NCBI GenBank assembly: GCA_011043375.1
Contig: DQYP01000064.1
Coordinates: 1 to 20,479 of the forward strand
DNA: 20,479 bases
Direction: 5' to 3'
From: Thermotogaceae bacterium
Lineage (GTDB): Bacteria > Thermotogota > Thermotogae > B21-G9 > HyVt-16
Translations under genes and position numbers: made by a program
Notes under the pieces: generated by a model
Told to the model about the DNA's origin: nothing
Databases searched by the model: none
The model's input: the letters and a program-made list of their open reading frames with translations, nothing else
Shown here: one piece after another, positions 1 to 8,045 of the stretch
Layout: the number at the start of each line of letters is the position of its first letter
How positions within the stretch are numbered: position 1 is the stretch's first letter

Positions 1-857
1 CCATAATTGCAGGCGTTGAAAGGATAGCTGTCGTCACCCCGCCGGATTCAAATGGAAACATCTCACCGTTGATACTAAAAACATGTTCAGAGCTTGGAAT
101 AGAGGAGGTCTACAAGGTTGGAGGTGCACATTCGATTGCTGCGTTAGCTTATGGAACGGAAACAATAGAGAAGGTGGATAAGATCGTTGGCCCCGGAAAT
201 GTCTATGTGGCAATCGCGAAAAAGATGGTTTTTGGAGACTGTGGTATAGATAGTGTAGCGGGTCCAAGTGAAATAGTTATCATAGCTGATGAGAGTTCAA
301 AAACAGAACACATAGCGGCAGATTTACTTTCACAGGCGGAACATGATGAAAAAGCAATGAGTATCTTAATAACCACGTCGAAACAGGTCTTGAATGAAGT
401 CATTTTGGAAGTGAAAAAACAGCTCGAAGAATTGCCTGTTGAAAATTGCAAAGTTGCTGAAACTTCTATCGCAAACCATGGAGTAGCGATTTTAACTGAA
501 AATTTTGATAAAGCGATTGAAATTTCTAACTTGATAGCGCCAGAACATTTGGAAATAGTAACAAAAGAACCTTTTGAGCTGCTTTCAAAAATAAGAAATG
601 CTGGCTCTATCTTTATAGGTGCCTTATCTTCTGAACCTATAGGAGATTATGGCATTGGTCCAAACCATGTTTTACCAACATTGGGAAATGCCCGTTTTTC
701 GTCAGGTTTATCCGTTTCGGATTTTTTGAAAAAGATGTATTTAACATCAATTTCCAAAGATGAACTCGATAAAATTGGGGAAGAAATGATTAGACTGGCT
801 AAATATGAAGGGCTCAAAGCACATGCATTGGCAATAGAAAAACGTCTCAGGGGGTAA
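1..857 (+). CDS. hisD: Histidinol dehydrogenase, C-terminal two thirds (5' end outside window)
   Basis: HisD oxidises L-histidinol to L-histidine in two NAD-dependent steps, the last reactions of histidine synthesis, in the cytoplasm. The frame is open from base 3 (284 residues visible of about 430 usual), so the TTG at 69 is internal and not a start. Visible HisD motifs are VGGAxxIAALAYGT, VDKIVGPGN, DSVAGPSEIVI, LLSQAEHD (zinc ligands Gln and His), IAPEHLEI (the catalytic Glu-His pair), GDYGIGPNHVLPT (zinc Asp) and EGLKAHALAIEKR (zinc His). One oddity: the Gln normally found in GGAQ, an NAD contact in E. coli HisD (Gln188), is His here. hisC follows after 6 bp, so this belongs to the his operon. 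The family call is secure. Confidence 0.97.
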   Translation, partial: IIAGVERIAVVTPPDSNGNISPLILKTCSELGIEEVYKVGGAHSIAALAYGTETIEKVDKIVGPGNVYVAIAKKMVFGDCGIDSVAGPSEIVIIADESSKTEHIAADLLSQAEHDEKAMSILITTSKQVLNEVILEVKKQLEELPVENCKVAETSIANHGVAILTENFDKAIEISNLIAPEHLEIVTKEPFELLSKIRNAGSIFIGALSSEPIGDYGIGPNHVLPTLGNARFSSGLSVSDFLKKMYLTSISKDELDKIGEEMIRLAKYEGLKAHALAIEKRLRG

Positions 858-863
858 ATCAAA

Positions 864-1919
864 GTGGATGATTTTAGAAAATATATTGCTGATATAAAAG
901 ATAAATTATTCAAGTATCAAACGGAAAAACGTTCAAAAACATATTTGGCACTTAACGAGAATCCATATCCTTTTCCTGAAAAATTGATTGAAGAAGTGTA
1001 CAAATTAATCGATCCGTATAAAATTCCAACATATTACGATTCACCGGATGAAGAACTTTTGAATCTTCTATTGGAATACATAAATAGCGATAAATTGAGT
1101 GTAAAAAATTTAAGCATAGGTAATGGGGCCGATGAGATAATCTATTACTTGCTTTTAATGTTTAAAGAGATGAAAGTGACGATTTTTCCACCAACGTACA
1201 GTTGCTACAAGTTGTTCGCAAAGGATATAGGTTCGAAAGTCATATCTATTCCACTGAAAGAGGAGAAAATACCTATCAATGAGATAGAAAATTTACTCAA
1301 TGTGGATTCAATCGTCTTCATTCCAAATCCTAACAATCCAACTGGACATTTTTTTGAAGACGAAGAAATTGAATTTCTTTTGAATACAGGTGCATTGGTG
1401 ATAATAGATGAAGCATACTATGAATTCGGAAAAAGAAGCTATATTGATTGGATCGATGAGTATAAAAATCTTGTTGTTATTAGAACTTTCTCGAAAGCCT
1501 TCTCGTTGGCTGCTCAGAGAATAGGTTATTTGGTTGCTAACGAGGATCTAATAGATGCATACAATCGCATCAGATTACCGTTCAATGTGGATTATGTTAG
1601 CCAGCTTTTTGCAAGAGTTGCGTTGAAAAATCTCGAATTTTTTAGGAAACGGATAGAGGAAATCATTAATGAGAGAGAAAAAATGAAAAAGGAATTAATG
1701 AGTCTTGGTTACAAGATAAGCAATTCTCAAGGGAATTTTGTGTTTATGTATCTGGATACTGACAGTAAAGAAGTATTAACGCGAGAGTTTGAAAAAAAGA
1801 AGATAGCGATAAGAAAATTTTCAGAGGGTTTGAGGATTACAATCGGTACACCGAAACAAAATGAAATGGTTTTGAGGATATTCATGGAGGTAAAGAAAAA
1901 TGAAAATTCAAAAAATTAA
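864..1919 (+). CDS. hisC: Histidinol-phosphate aminotransferase
   Basis: HisC is a PLP-dependent class I/II aminotransferase that converts imidazole acetol phosphate and glutamate to histidinol phosphate. It is 351 aa, the normal family length. Near the N-terminus is LALNENPYPFP (about residues 28-38), then SIGNGADEII (84-93), PNPNNPTG (154-161), DEAYYEFG (182-189), and the PLP-binding lysine is K211 in RTFSKAFSLAAQRIGY. The start is a GTG at 864, placed 7-8 bases after CAGGGGGT, which overlaps the end of hisD. The 3' end overlaps hisB by 20 bp. The position between hisD and hisB supports HisC over other aminotransferases of the fold. Confidence 0.96.
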   Translation: MDDFRKYIADIKDKLFKYQTEKRSKTYLALNENPYPFPEKLIEEVYKLIDPYKIPTYYDSPDEELLNLLLEYINSDKLSVKNLSIGNGADEIIYYLLLMFKEMKVTIFPPTYSCYKLFAKDIGSKVISIPLKEEKIPINEIENLLNVDSIVFIPNPNNPTGHFFEDEEIEFLLNTGALVIIDEAYYEFGKRSYIDWIDEYKNLVVIRTFSKAFSLAAQRIGYLVANEDLIDAYNRIRLPFNVDYVSQLFARVALKNLEFFRKRIEEIINEREKMKKELMSLGYKISNSQGNFVFMYLDTDSKEVLTREFEKKKIAIRKFSEGLRITIGTPKQNEMVLRIFMEVKKNENSKN

Positions 1920-2499
1920 AAACGGTTTGTTGGTTGAGAGGAAAACCTTGGAAACCCATATGAGACTCTTGATTTTGAACAATAGAATAGGACATTTTGA
2001 GGGTGGAACTCCAAGTGGTTTTTTCAATCATATGCTCAACACTTTCTGCAAGTATTCCACAATTTCCATTCATTTGGAAAAATGTGAAGGTGATGTTGAC
2101 GTTGATTTACACCACACGATAGAGGATTTTGGAATAGTTCTTGGAACAGCATTCAGAGAATTATTTGATTACTCACAATTAAAAAGATTTGGAAGTTTTA
2201 CAGTTCCGATGGATGATGCATTGGTGTCTGTATATGTAGATCTTTCAGGAAGACCGTACTTGAATTTCAAGGTTGATTTTGGTGATGTCCCACTAATCGG
2301 TAATTTACCTGTGGAGCTCGTGGAAGAGTTTTTTAGATCTTTCGTGAATAATTCCAAAATCACGATGCATGCTGTGAAGTTGTTCGGCTCGAATTCTCAT
2401 CATATCTGCGAGGCATTGTTTAAAGCCTTTGCATTCAGTGTAAAAATGGCGACAGAACCCTCAAATTTTATCTCTACCACAAAGGGAGTGATAGATTGA
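1900..2499 (+). CDS. hisB: Imidazoleglycerol-phosphate dehydratase (monofunctional HisB)
   Basis: HisB dehydrates imidazole glycerol phosphate to imidazole acetol phosphate at a di-manganese site. It has 199 aa, the size of the dehydratase alone; the histidinol-phosphatase domain of the E. coli enzyme is absent, so that step must be encoded elsewhere. Visible motifs are ERKTLET, the metal-binding LHHTIED (about residues 70-76), DLSGRPYL, EEFFRSFVNN, SHHICEALFKAF (second HH..E metal set) and C-terminal STTKGV. It is divergent: the usual FFDHML reads FFNHML, and the His usually eight residues later is Tyr. ATG at 1900 sits 9 bases after GGAGG and overlaps hisC by 20 bp. Confidence 0.94.
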   Translation: MKIQKIKNGLLVERKTLETHMRLLILNNRIGHFEGGTPSGFFNHMLNTFCKYSTISIHLEKCEGDVDVDLHHTIEDFGIVLGTAFRELFDYSQLKRFGSFTVPMDDALVSVYVDLSGRPYLNFKVDFGDVPLIGNLPVELVEEFFRSFVNNSKITMHAVKLFGSNSHHICEALFKAFAFSVKMATEPSNFISTTKGVID

Positions 2500-3125
2500 A
2501 GCTTTTGAACATCGGGATAATATCTGCTATTCCAGGAAACATAATGAATCTCCGCAGAGGAATCGAAAAAGCCTCTGAATTTTCAAATATATCCGCCAGT
2601 GTGGAGTTAATTGATCGTGTTCCTAAAAAGAGTTTTGATCTTATATTTCTTCCCGGGGTTGGGCATTTTGGAGAAGGAATGGCGAGACTTAGAAAAAGCA
2701 ACTTCGATGAGTTTTTGAGACATTATGTTGAAAATGGAGGGTTGTTAATAGGAGTTTGTCTTGGAATGCAGCTTTTGTTTGAAGGGAGTGAAGAGGCACC
2801 AAGAGTTTTAGGGCTTTCACTTTTACACGGTGAGGTGTGTAAATTAAAAGCAAAAAGGTTACCGCACATGGGATGGAATACTGTGGATTTTTATGATAAA
2901 GTTTTTGGAGAATTTTCTGGGAAATATTTTTATTTTGTTCATAGTTATAGAGTAAAGTGCGGCGATGGAATGATTTCGGGTTTTACTGAATATTCTGGTG
3001 AAAAATTTCCGTCCGTGGTGAGGGAAGGTAATATAGTTGGTTTTCAATTTCATCCCGAAAAAAGTCATTTAATTGGTTTGAAACTTCTTGGGAGGCTGTT
3101 TGAATGGTCGTTATACCAGCTATAG
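2496..3125 (+). CDS. hisH: Imidazole glycerol phosphate synthase, glutaminase subunit
   Basis: HisH is a class I glutamine amidotransferase. It hydrolyses glutamine and channels ammonia into HisF, with which it forms the IGP synthase heterodimer. It has 209 aa. Visible are PGVGHFGEGM (about residues 53-62, oxyanion-strand region), the nucleophile C88 in GVCLGMQLLFEGSE, PHMGWN (123-128), and the His-Glu of the triad, H186 and E188, in FQFHPEKS. The start is TTG at 2496, inside the TTGA that ends hisB (4-bp overlap), with GGGAG 7 bases upstream. The stop lies 22 bp inside hisA. Confidence 0.96.
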   Translation: MKLLNIGIISAIPGNIMNLRRGIEKASEFSNISASVELIDRVPKKSFDLIFLPGVGHFGEGMARLRKSNFDEFLRHYVENGGLLIGVCLGMQLLFEGSEEAPRVLGLSLLHGEVCKLKAKRLPHMGWNTVDFYDKVFGEFSGKYFYFVHSYRVKCGDGMISGFTEYSGEKFPSVVREGNIVGFQFHPEKSHLIGLKLLGRLFEWSLYQL

Positions 3126-3835
3126 ATCTGTATTGTGGAAAAGTTGTTAGGATGATTAGGGGAAATAAACATGAAGCTATCCATTATGATTACCATCCTG
3201 TGAAGCTCATCGAAAAGTTCGTGGATTCTGGGCTTGAATTAGTACATGTCGTTGACCTATCAAGGGCTATAGATAATTCCAATGACAATTTGAAAATTCT
3301 GGATGAGATTTCAAAAAGGGGATTGGCAAAATATGTGGAACTCGGTGGCGGTATACGAAGTTCAGAATACTCATTATATCTGAGAGAAATGGGGTTTAAA
3401 AGGCAGATAATCACATCCATGATCGTGAAAAAACCAGAGATGATTCCCAAACTACTCAGTAATGATGTCGAGGTTATATTTGGACTTGACACGCTTGGAA
3501 AAGATACAATCAAGTTTTTTGGCTGGAAAGACTCAAAAACGCTGAATGTATTTGAATTTTTGTATCTTATAAAGGAAATGGGTATACAAGAAATAATTCA
3601 TACGGATATCTCAGTCGATGGTACATTGAAAAATAGAAGTTTTGATTTAACATTGAATATCATTGTAAACACCTCTCTCAATACAATCGTTGCAGGTGGG
3701 ATATCTTCCTTTGATGATATTGAGAAAGCAAGAAAAATAGCTGAAAATCATCCTTTATTGAAAGGAATAATAATTGGAAGGGCGTTCTTTGAAGGTCGGA
3801 TCAGCATAGAGGAGATGGTTAGATATGCTGGCTAA
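3104..3835 (+). CDS. hisA: ProFAR isomerase, (beta/alpha)8 barrel
   Basis: HisA isomerises the aminoaldose ProFAR to the aminoketose PRFAR by an Amadori rearrangement, giving the substrate of HisF. It has 243 aa. Catalytic residues known from T. maritima HisA are seen at matching places: D8 in IPAIDLY, D129 in GLDTLG and T167 in IHTDISVDGTL. The two phosphate-binding loops appear as ELGGGIRS (79-86) and VAGGIS/IIIGRAFFEG near the C-terminus. GW at 140-141 matches the substrate-side tryptophan of the barrel. ATG at 3104 follows GGAGG by 8 bases. It overlaps hisH by 22 bp and hisF by 11 bp. Confidence 0.96.
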   Translation: MVVIPAIDLYCGKVVRMIRGNKHEAIHYDYHPVKLIEKFVDSGLELVHVVDLSRAIDNSNDNLKILDEISKRGLAKYVELGGGIRSSEYSLYLREMGFKRQIITSMIVKKPEMIPKLLSNDVEVIFGLDTLGKDTIKFFGWKDSKTLNVFEFLYLIKEMGIQEIIHTDISVDGTLKNRSFDLTLNIIVNTSLNTIVAGGISSFDDIEKARKIAENHPLLKGIIIGRAFFEGRISIEEMVRYAG

Positions 3836-4604
3836 AAGGATAATCGCATGTTTAGACGTGAAGGATGGTAAAGTTGTTAAAGGAACAAAGTTTGAGAATT
3901 TGAAATACAGTGGTGATCCTGTGGAATTAGGAATCAGATATTCAGATGAAGGTATAGATGAGTTAGTTTTCCTCGACATAACAGCTTCCATTGAAAAGAG
4001 AAAAACAATGATAAAAACGGTTGAGAAAGTTGCTGAGAATATAACTATACCCTTTGCAATAGGTGGGGGAATATGGCAATCTGATCTTGCCTTTGAGCTG
4101 ATATACAGAGGGGCTGATAAGGTGAGTTTGAACAGTGGCGTAGTTGATAACCCAAAACTGATAACGGAAATAGCAAAGAAATTTGGAAGTCAAGCAGTTA
4201 TAGTAGCAATAGATGCCAAAAGAACAGCGTTAGGATTCGAGGTATTTACTCACTCTGGAAAAAAGGCCACCGGTATGAAGTTAGAGGATTGGGTAATGAA
4301 GGTTGAAAAATTAGGAGCGGGTGAAATAATGCTGACGAGTATAGACAAGGATGGAACAAGAGATGGATACGATATAGAGATGTTGAAAGCTGTTAGAAAG
4401 CTTGTGAATATCCCGATAATAATTTCAGGAGGAGCCGGAAAGAAGAAACATTTTTTGGAAGCATTTAATAATGGCGCAGATGCAACTCTCGCCGCCTCTG
4501 TGTTTCATTATAGAAAAATAGAGATATTGGAATTGAAACGATACCTCCATAAGAATGGAGTATTTGTAAGAATTGTGGAAAACGAAGGAGATGATTTGCT
4601 TTGA
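3825..4604 (+). CDS. hisF: Imidazole glycerol phosphate synthase, cyclase subunit
   Basis: HisF is the (beta/alpha)8-barrel cyclase that takes ammonia from HisH and converts PRFAR to imidazole glycerol phosphate and AICAR. It has 259 aa. The two catalytic aspartates fall exactly where T. maritima HisF has them: D11 in IACLDVKDGKVVKG and D130 in VAIDAKR. Other motifs are FLDITAS, IGGGI (79-83, phosphate loop), LTSIDKDGTRDGYD and ISGGAG. ATG at 3825 lies about 10 bases after an AGAGGAG. The gene overlaps hisA by 11 bp and hisI by 4 bp. HisF is preferred over the homologous HisA because of KGTKFENL and the order next to hisA. Confidence 0.97.
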   Translation: MLAKRIIACLDVKDGKVVKGTKFENLKYSGDPVELGIRYSDEGIDELVFLDITASIEKRKTMIKTVEKVAENITIPFAIGGGIWQSDLAFELIYRGADKVSLNSGVVDNPKLITEIAKKFGSQAVIVAIDAKRTALGFEVFTHSGKKATGMKLEDWVMKVEKLGAGEIMLTSIDKDGTRDGYDIEMLKAVRKLVNIPIIISGGAGKKKHFLEAFNNGADATLAASVFHYRKIEILELKRYLHKNGVFVRIVENEGDDLL

Positions 4605-5233
4605 ATTTGAGACCTGTTGTCGTTCAGGAAGTGAATACAAAAGAAGTTCTCATGGTAGCTTATGTCAACAATGAAGCGTTGAAACTAACTATCGATACTG
4701 GATTTGCCCATTTTTACTCCAGATCAAGGAGATCCATTTGGAAAAAAGGCGAGACCTCTGGAAATACAATGAAAGTAGTAAAAATTTTAGAGGATTGTGA
4801 TAAGGATACTCTCATGTATTTAGTTGAGTTTCCAAAAGATAAAGTTGCTTGCCACACGGGAAACAGGAGTTGCTTCTTCAATAAGATTTTTGAGGATAAA
4901 AGCAAAGTGATGAAAAATGAAGATGATCTTGCCTTTTGGAATGAATTGTTTGAAATAATCGAAAGCAGAAGAGAAAAAATGCCTGAGAATTCTTATACGG
5001 CTGAATTATTCAAAGAAGGAATAGACAAAATGATGAAAAAATTAGGTGAGGAAGCAATAGAAGTCATGATAGCTGCAAAGTCCAACAAAAAGGATGAATT
5101 CATTTACGAATGTGCGGATCTGATTTATCACTTGACCGTTTTGATGGTTAAAATGGATGTGAACCCCAAAGATATCATGGAAGAACTTTCAAAAAGACAT
5201 ACTTTCAAAGGAATGAACTTACAGAAACGATAA
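4601..5233 (+). CDS. hisI: Fused phosphoribosyl-AMP cyclohydrolase / phosphoribosyl-ATP pyrophosphatase
   Basis: This bifunctional HisIE protein performs the second and third steps of histidine synthesis. Residues 1 to about 100 are the HisI cyclohydrolase: YSRSRRSIWKKGETSGN (39-55), EDCDKD (65-69, metal site) and zinc cysteines in ACHTGNRSCF (C84, C91). Residues from about 115 are the HisE pyrophosphatase, an all-helical MazG-like domain with KMMKKLGEEAIEV and ECADLIYHLTVLM. It has 210 aa, usual for HisIE fusions. The start is TTG at 4601 within the TTGA ending hisF, with GAAGGAG 10 bases upstream. It is the last gene of the his operon in this window. Confidence 0.96.
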   Translation: MNLRPVVVQEVNTKEVLMVAYVNNEALKLTIDTGFAHFYSRSRRSIWKKGETSGNTMKVVKILEDCDKDTLMYLVEFPKDKVACHTGNRSCFFNKIFEDKSKVMKNEDDLAFWNELFEIIESRREKMPENSYTAELFKEGIDKMMKKLGEEAIEVMIAAKSNKKDEFIYECADLIYHLTVLMVKMDVNPKDIMEELSKRHTFKGMNLQKR

Positions 5234-5247
5234 CTAAATAATAAATT

Positions 5248-5323
5248 TGTTCAAAATAAATGAACACCCAAGAATTTTCAATTGTTTAAAAAGTTATTTT
5301 TCAAATTTGACAATTCTTTGGTG
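5248..5323 (+). promoter_or_regulatory. Two inverted repeats in the his/ABC-importer intergenic gap
   Basis: The gap 5234-5395 is very AT-rich. TGTTCA (5248-5253) is inverted as TGAACA (5261-5266) around a 7-base spacer. A longer pair follows: CACCCAAGAATTTTCAA (5265-5281) matches the inverse of TTGACAATTCTTTGGTG (5307-5323) at 15 of 17 positions with a 25-base loop. The second arm contains the -35 hexamer of the importer promoter. It could be an operator, a weak terminator for the his operon, or both. No T-run directly follows, which argues against a standard intrinsic terminator. Confidence 0.5.
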
Positions 5324-5336
5324 AATAGTTTAAAAT
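5307..5336 (+). promoter_or_regulatory. Sigma70-type promoter for the ABC importer operon
   Basis: TTGACA (5307-5312, perfect -35) and TAAAAT (5331-5336, five of six matches to TATAAT) are separated by 18 bases. The predicted transcription start near 5343 leaves a leader of about 50 bases before the ATG at 5396. This is the only strong promoter-like pair I see on the + strand between the his operon and the importer. Its -35 box lies inside an inverted-repeat arm. Confidence 0.6.
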
Positions 5337-5395
5337 AAACTCAAGTTAGCTTCCGTGAAACATGATACTCAATATTTTTTAGGGGGTGTGTCATA

Positions 5396-6976
5396 ATGAA
5401 GAAACTTTTGTTTCTAATGGTTGTTGTTTTACTTCTGGTCGCTTTAGTCAATCCAGTCATGGCTAAGTCAAGAGTCCCAAAGGATACACTAGTAATAGCT
5501 GCAAATACTGGAATATTGATCAGTTTAGATCCTGCTGTTGTCTATGAAGTATTAGGTGCAGTTATAGTTAACGGTCTTTATGATAAGTTGGTAGATTATG
5601 GTGTTGAGAATGGTACGCTTGTGCCTCAACCTGAACTCGCTGAAAAGTGGGAGATTTCCTCGGATGGAAAGGTCTTTACATTTTATTTGAGAAAAGGAGT
5701 AAAGTTTGCCTCTGGAAATCCAGTAACAGCTGATGATGTTGTTTTCTCTTTTAAAAGACATGCTTTTATCGAAAGTCCCTCTGTGTGGCTTTTGCATGAA
5801 CTTGGTATAGACAAAACAAATGTGGAGGAAAAGGTCAAAAAAATTGATGATTATACAGTTCAAATATCAAACGACAAGGGATTGGCACCAAACATATTCC
5901 TTGGAATACTCACCAACTCCTTTGGTTCTATTGTGGATAAAAAGGTTGCCCTTCAACATGAGAAAAATGGGGATTTTGGTAAGGATTGGTTGACAGATCA
6001 CTCAGCTGGAGCAGGACCTTATGTACTTGCGAGTTGGGAAAGAAATTCAAGAGTTGTAATGAGGGCAAATCCGAACTATTGGGGTGAAAAGCCCAAGCTG
6101 AAAACTATAATTTTCTTGGATGTTCCAGAAAGCACGAATCAAAGACTGCTCGTTGAAAAAGGTGACGCTGATGTTGCATGGAACTTGGAAGCGCAACATT
6201 TCATTGAAATTCAGGGAAATCCAGATATTCAAGCAGTAATGCTTCCAGGGCAGGCGAATGAATATCTCGCGATGAACTGTAGTTGGGGACCATTGAAAGA
6301 TCCAAAAGTCAGACTTGCCATAAAATATGCGATAGATTATGATGAAATAATAAACGATATCATGCAGGGTTTGGCATTGAAAGTTCAAGGGTTTATACCA
6401 AAAGGGTATTTTGGTTATGTTCCAGATAATCCATTTTCTCAAAACATAGAGAAAGCCAAGCAATTACTAACAGAAGCTGGCTATCCTGATGGTTTCGAGG
6501 TGGAGCTTCTCACAAATGATTCGGATACTCGAAAGAATGAGGCAGTTAAAGTTCAAGCGGATCTTGCAAAAGTTGGTATAAAAGCTAATATAGTTATAAT
6601 GAAAGCATCACAAATGTACTCAAAATACAGAAAACAGGGACATCAGATAATAATAGCCGGTTGGGGTATAGATTACGCGGATCCAGATGCATTGGCAAAG
6701 CCATTTGCAGATTACAAAGCTCATCAACTTGCATGGAGAAACGTGTGGTATGATGATTATGCTGCTGAGCTAGCTGAGAAAGCAGCATTCGAGCTTGATT
6801 CTAAGAAGAGGGCGGAAATTTATAAAGAGCTCACTCATTATTGGTTTGAAAATGGACCGTTTGCGATGTTCTATCAAACCGTTTCATATTGGGCTGTTAG
6901 GAAAGAAGTTAAAGGTTGGGAAGACGCGTTCTATGGTTATTCGATGAGAGTTGATTGGACGAAGCTTTACAAATAA
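5396..6976 (+). CDS. Dpp/Opp-family (SBP family 5) extracellular solute-binding protein
   Basis: This secreted binding protein of a peptide/oligosaccharide-type ABC importer captures the substrate outside the membrane and delivers it to the permeases encoded next. It has 526 aa, typical for the family. Residues 1-23 form a signal peptide (KK, then a Leu/Val-rich core, ending NPVMA). No lipobox cysteine is present, so it is probably released or held non-covalently. The SBP family 5 signature is seen in LAEKWEISSDGKVFTFYLR, KGVKFASGNPVTADDVVFS and, later, DHSAGAGPYVLASWE. The C-terminal WGIDYADPDA is also typical. AGGGGGTG lies 7 bases before the ATG. Substrate cannot be told: in T. maritima several such proteins bind sugars rather than peptides. 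Confidence 0.93.
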   Translation: MKKLLFLMVVVLLLVALVNPVMAKSRVPKDTLVIAANTGILISLDPAVVYEVLGAVIVNGLYDKLVDYGVENGTLVPQPELAEKWEISSDGKVFTFYLRKGVKFASGNPVTADDVVFSFKRHAFIESPSVWLLHELGIDKTNVEEKVKKIDDYTVQISNDKGLAPNIFLGILTNSFGSIVDKKVALQHEKNGDFGKDWLTDHSAGAGPYVLASWERNSRVVMRANPNYWGEKPKLKTIIFLDVPESTNQRLLVEKGDADVAWNLEAQHFIEIQGNPDIQAVMLPGQANEYLAMNCSWGPLKDPKVRLAIKYAIDYDEIINDIMQGLALKVQGFIPKGYFGYVPDNPFSQNIEKAKQLLTEAGYPDGFEVELLTNDSDTRKNEAVKVQADLAKVGIKANIVIMKASQMYSKYRKQGHQIIIAGWGIDYADPDALAKPFADYKAHQLAWRNVWYDDYAAELAEKAAFELDSKKRAEIYKELTHYWFENGPFAMFYQTVSYWAVRKEVKGWEDAFYGYSMRVDWTKLYK

Positions 6977-7001
6977 TAACTAATATAATTCACGATCTTC
7001 C

Positions 7002-7007
7002 AGGAGG
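7002..7007 (+). promoter_or_regulatory. Ribosome binding site that fixes the first permease start
   Basis: AGGAGG lies 7 bases before the ATG at 7015. The same frame is open from an upstream ATG at 6955, but that codon is inside the binding-protein gene, lacks such a site and would add 20 residues ahead of the hydrophobic N-terminus. Confidence 0.85.
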
Positions 7008-7014
7008 TAAAGAA

Positions 7015-8025
7015 ATGGGTTTATTGAACTTCATCATAAAAAGATTGCTTCTAATGATCTTGGTACTGTTTGGGGTTCTGTGTATAGTTTTTGTGATTGC
7101 AAATGTGATTCCAGCCGATCCAATTGGAGCATTACTTGGAGGAAACGCGCCACCAGAGGTTGTTGATCAATATAAGCACAAACTCGGACTAGATAAACCC
7201 TTGGCACAGAGGTTCGTTGATTATATTGCCGGGGTCCTGAGGTGGGACCTCGGTGTTTCTTTGAGAACAAATAATCCTGTAACGGAAGATATAAGAAAAT
7301 TTTTCCCTGCTACTCTTGAACTTGCAATAATGGCCACTTTAATATCAGTTTCTCTTGGAATATGGCTTGGAACTGCTTCGGCTGTTAACAGAAACAAGGG
7401 GGTAGATCATTTCGCAAGGATATTTTCCATACTTGGGGTTTCTATGCCCGTTTTTTGGACAGGTTTATTGCTGTTGTTGATATTTTATTATAAACTTGGT
7501 TGGTTACCTGGCCCAGGTAGGTTGGATATATTCATCTTTCCTCCAAAGACCGTCACGGGATTAATATTGATAGATTCCATAATCGAAGGAAATTGGACCG
7601 CTTTCTGGAATGGATTGCAGCATTTGATAATGCCAGCATTTGTTTTGGGTTATGGTGGAACTGCTTCTATCGCAAGAATAACGCGAGCGAGCATGTTAGA
7701 TTGCTTGAGGCAGGATTACGTTAGAACTGCTAAAGCTAAAGGGTTGAACAAAAGATTAGTTATAAAAAGGCATGCGCTCAGGAATGCTTTAATACCGACT
7801 GTTACAATAATAGGATTGACTTTTGGAAGCCTGCTTGAAGGTGCTGTTTTAACGGAAACCGTTTTCTCTTGGCCGGGGCTTGGTAGATATATAACCAACG
7901 GTTATCTCGTTCTTGATTATCCTGCGATTATGGGAGGAACGCTTTACATAGCTTTAATTTATTCCATAGCCAATCTCATAGTTGATATACTATATGCTTT
8001 CCTTGACCCGAGAATGAGAGTTTAG
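7015..8025 (+). CDS. ABC importer permease, DppB/OppB family
   Basis: Inner-membrane subunit forming half of the translocation channel with the next gene. It has 336 aa from the ATG at 7015. Residues 1-10 are basic, followed by the first membrane helix (about 10-32), with DPIGALLGGNAPPEVV as the early periplasmic part and further helices near 102-122, 135-158, 203-222, 260-282 and 308-330. The cytoplasmic coupling loop (EAA motif) is seen as YVRTAKAKGL with the following RHALRNALIP (about 235-261). ETVFSWPGLGRY and the C-terminal DPRMRV are DppB hallmarks. It follows the binding protein by 38 bp and precedes the second permease by 20 bp. Confidence 0.95.
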   Translation: MGLLNFIIKRLLLMILVLFGVLCIVFVIANVIPADPIGALLGGNAPPEVVDQYKHKLGLDKPLAQRFVDYIAGVLRWDLGVSLRTNNPVTEDIRKFFPATLELAIMATLISVSLGIWLGTASAVNRNKGVDHFARIFSILGVSMPVFWTGLLLLLIFYYKLGWLPGPGRLDIFIFPPKTVTGLILIDSIIEGNWTAFWNGLQHLIMPAFVLGYGGTASIARITRASMLDCLRQDYVRTAKAKGLNKRLVIKRHALRNALIPTVTIIGLTFGSLLEGAVLTETVFSWPGLGRYITNGYLVLDYPAIMGGTLYIALIYSIANLIVDILYAFLDPRMRV

Positions 8026-8045
8026 GATGGGAGAGGTGGTATTGA

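Noticed and set aside
5288..5301. AAAAAGTTATTTTT as an intrinsic terminator of the his operon
   Set aside because: The stem is only A-T pairs and would be unstable at high growth temperature.
6047..6463. A 138-codon - strand frame opposite the binding-protein gene
   Set aside because: The + strand protein is clearly a family 5 binding protein; the antisense frame has no ribosome site or family features.
6955..7014. A longer start for the first permease overlapping the binding-protein end
   Set aside because: The added residues are not hydrophobic or family-like, and a strong AGGAGG precedes ATG 7015.
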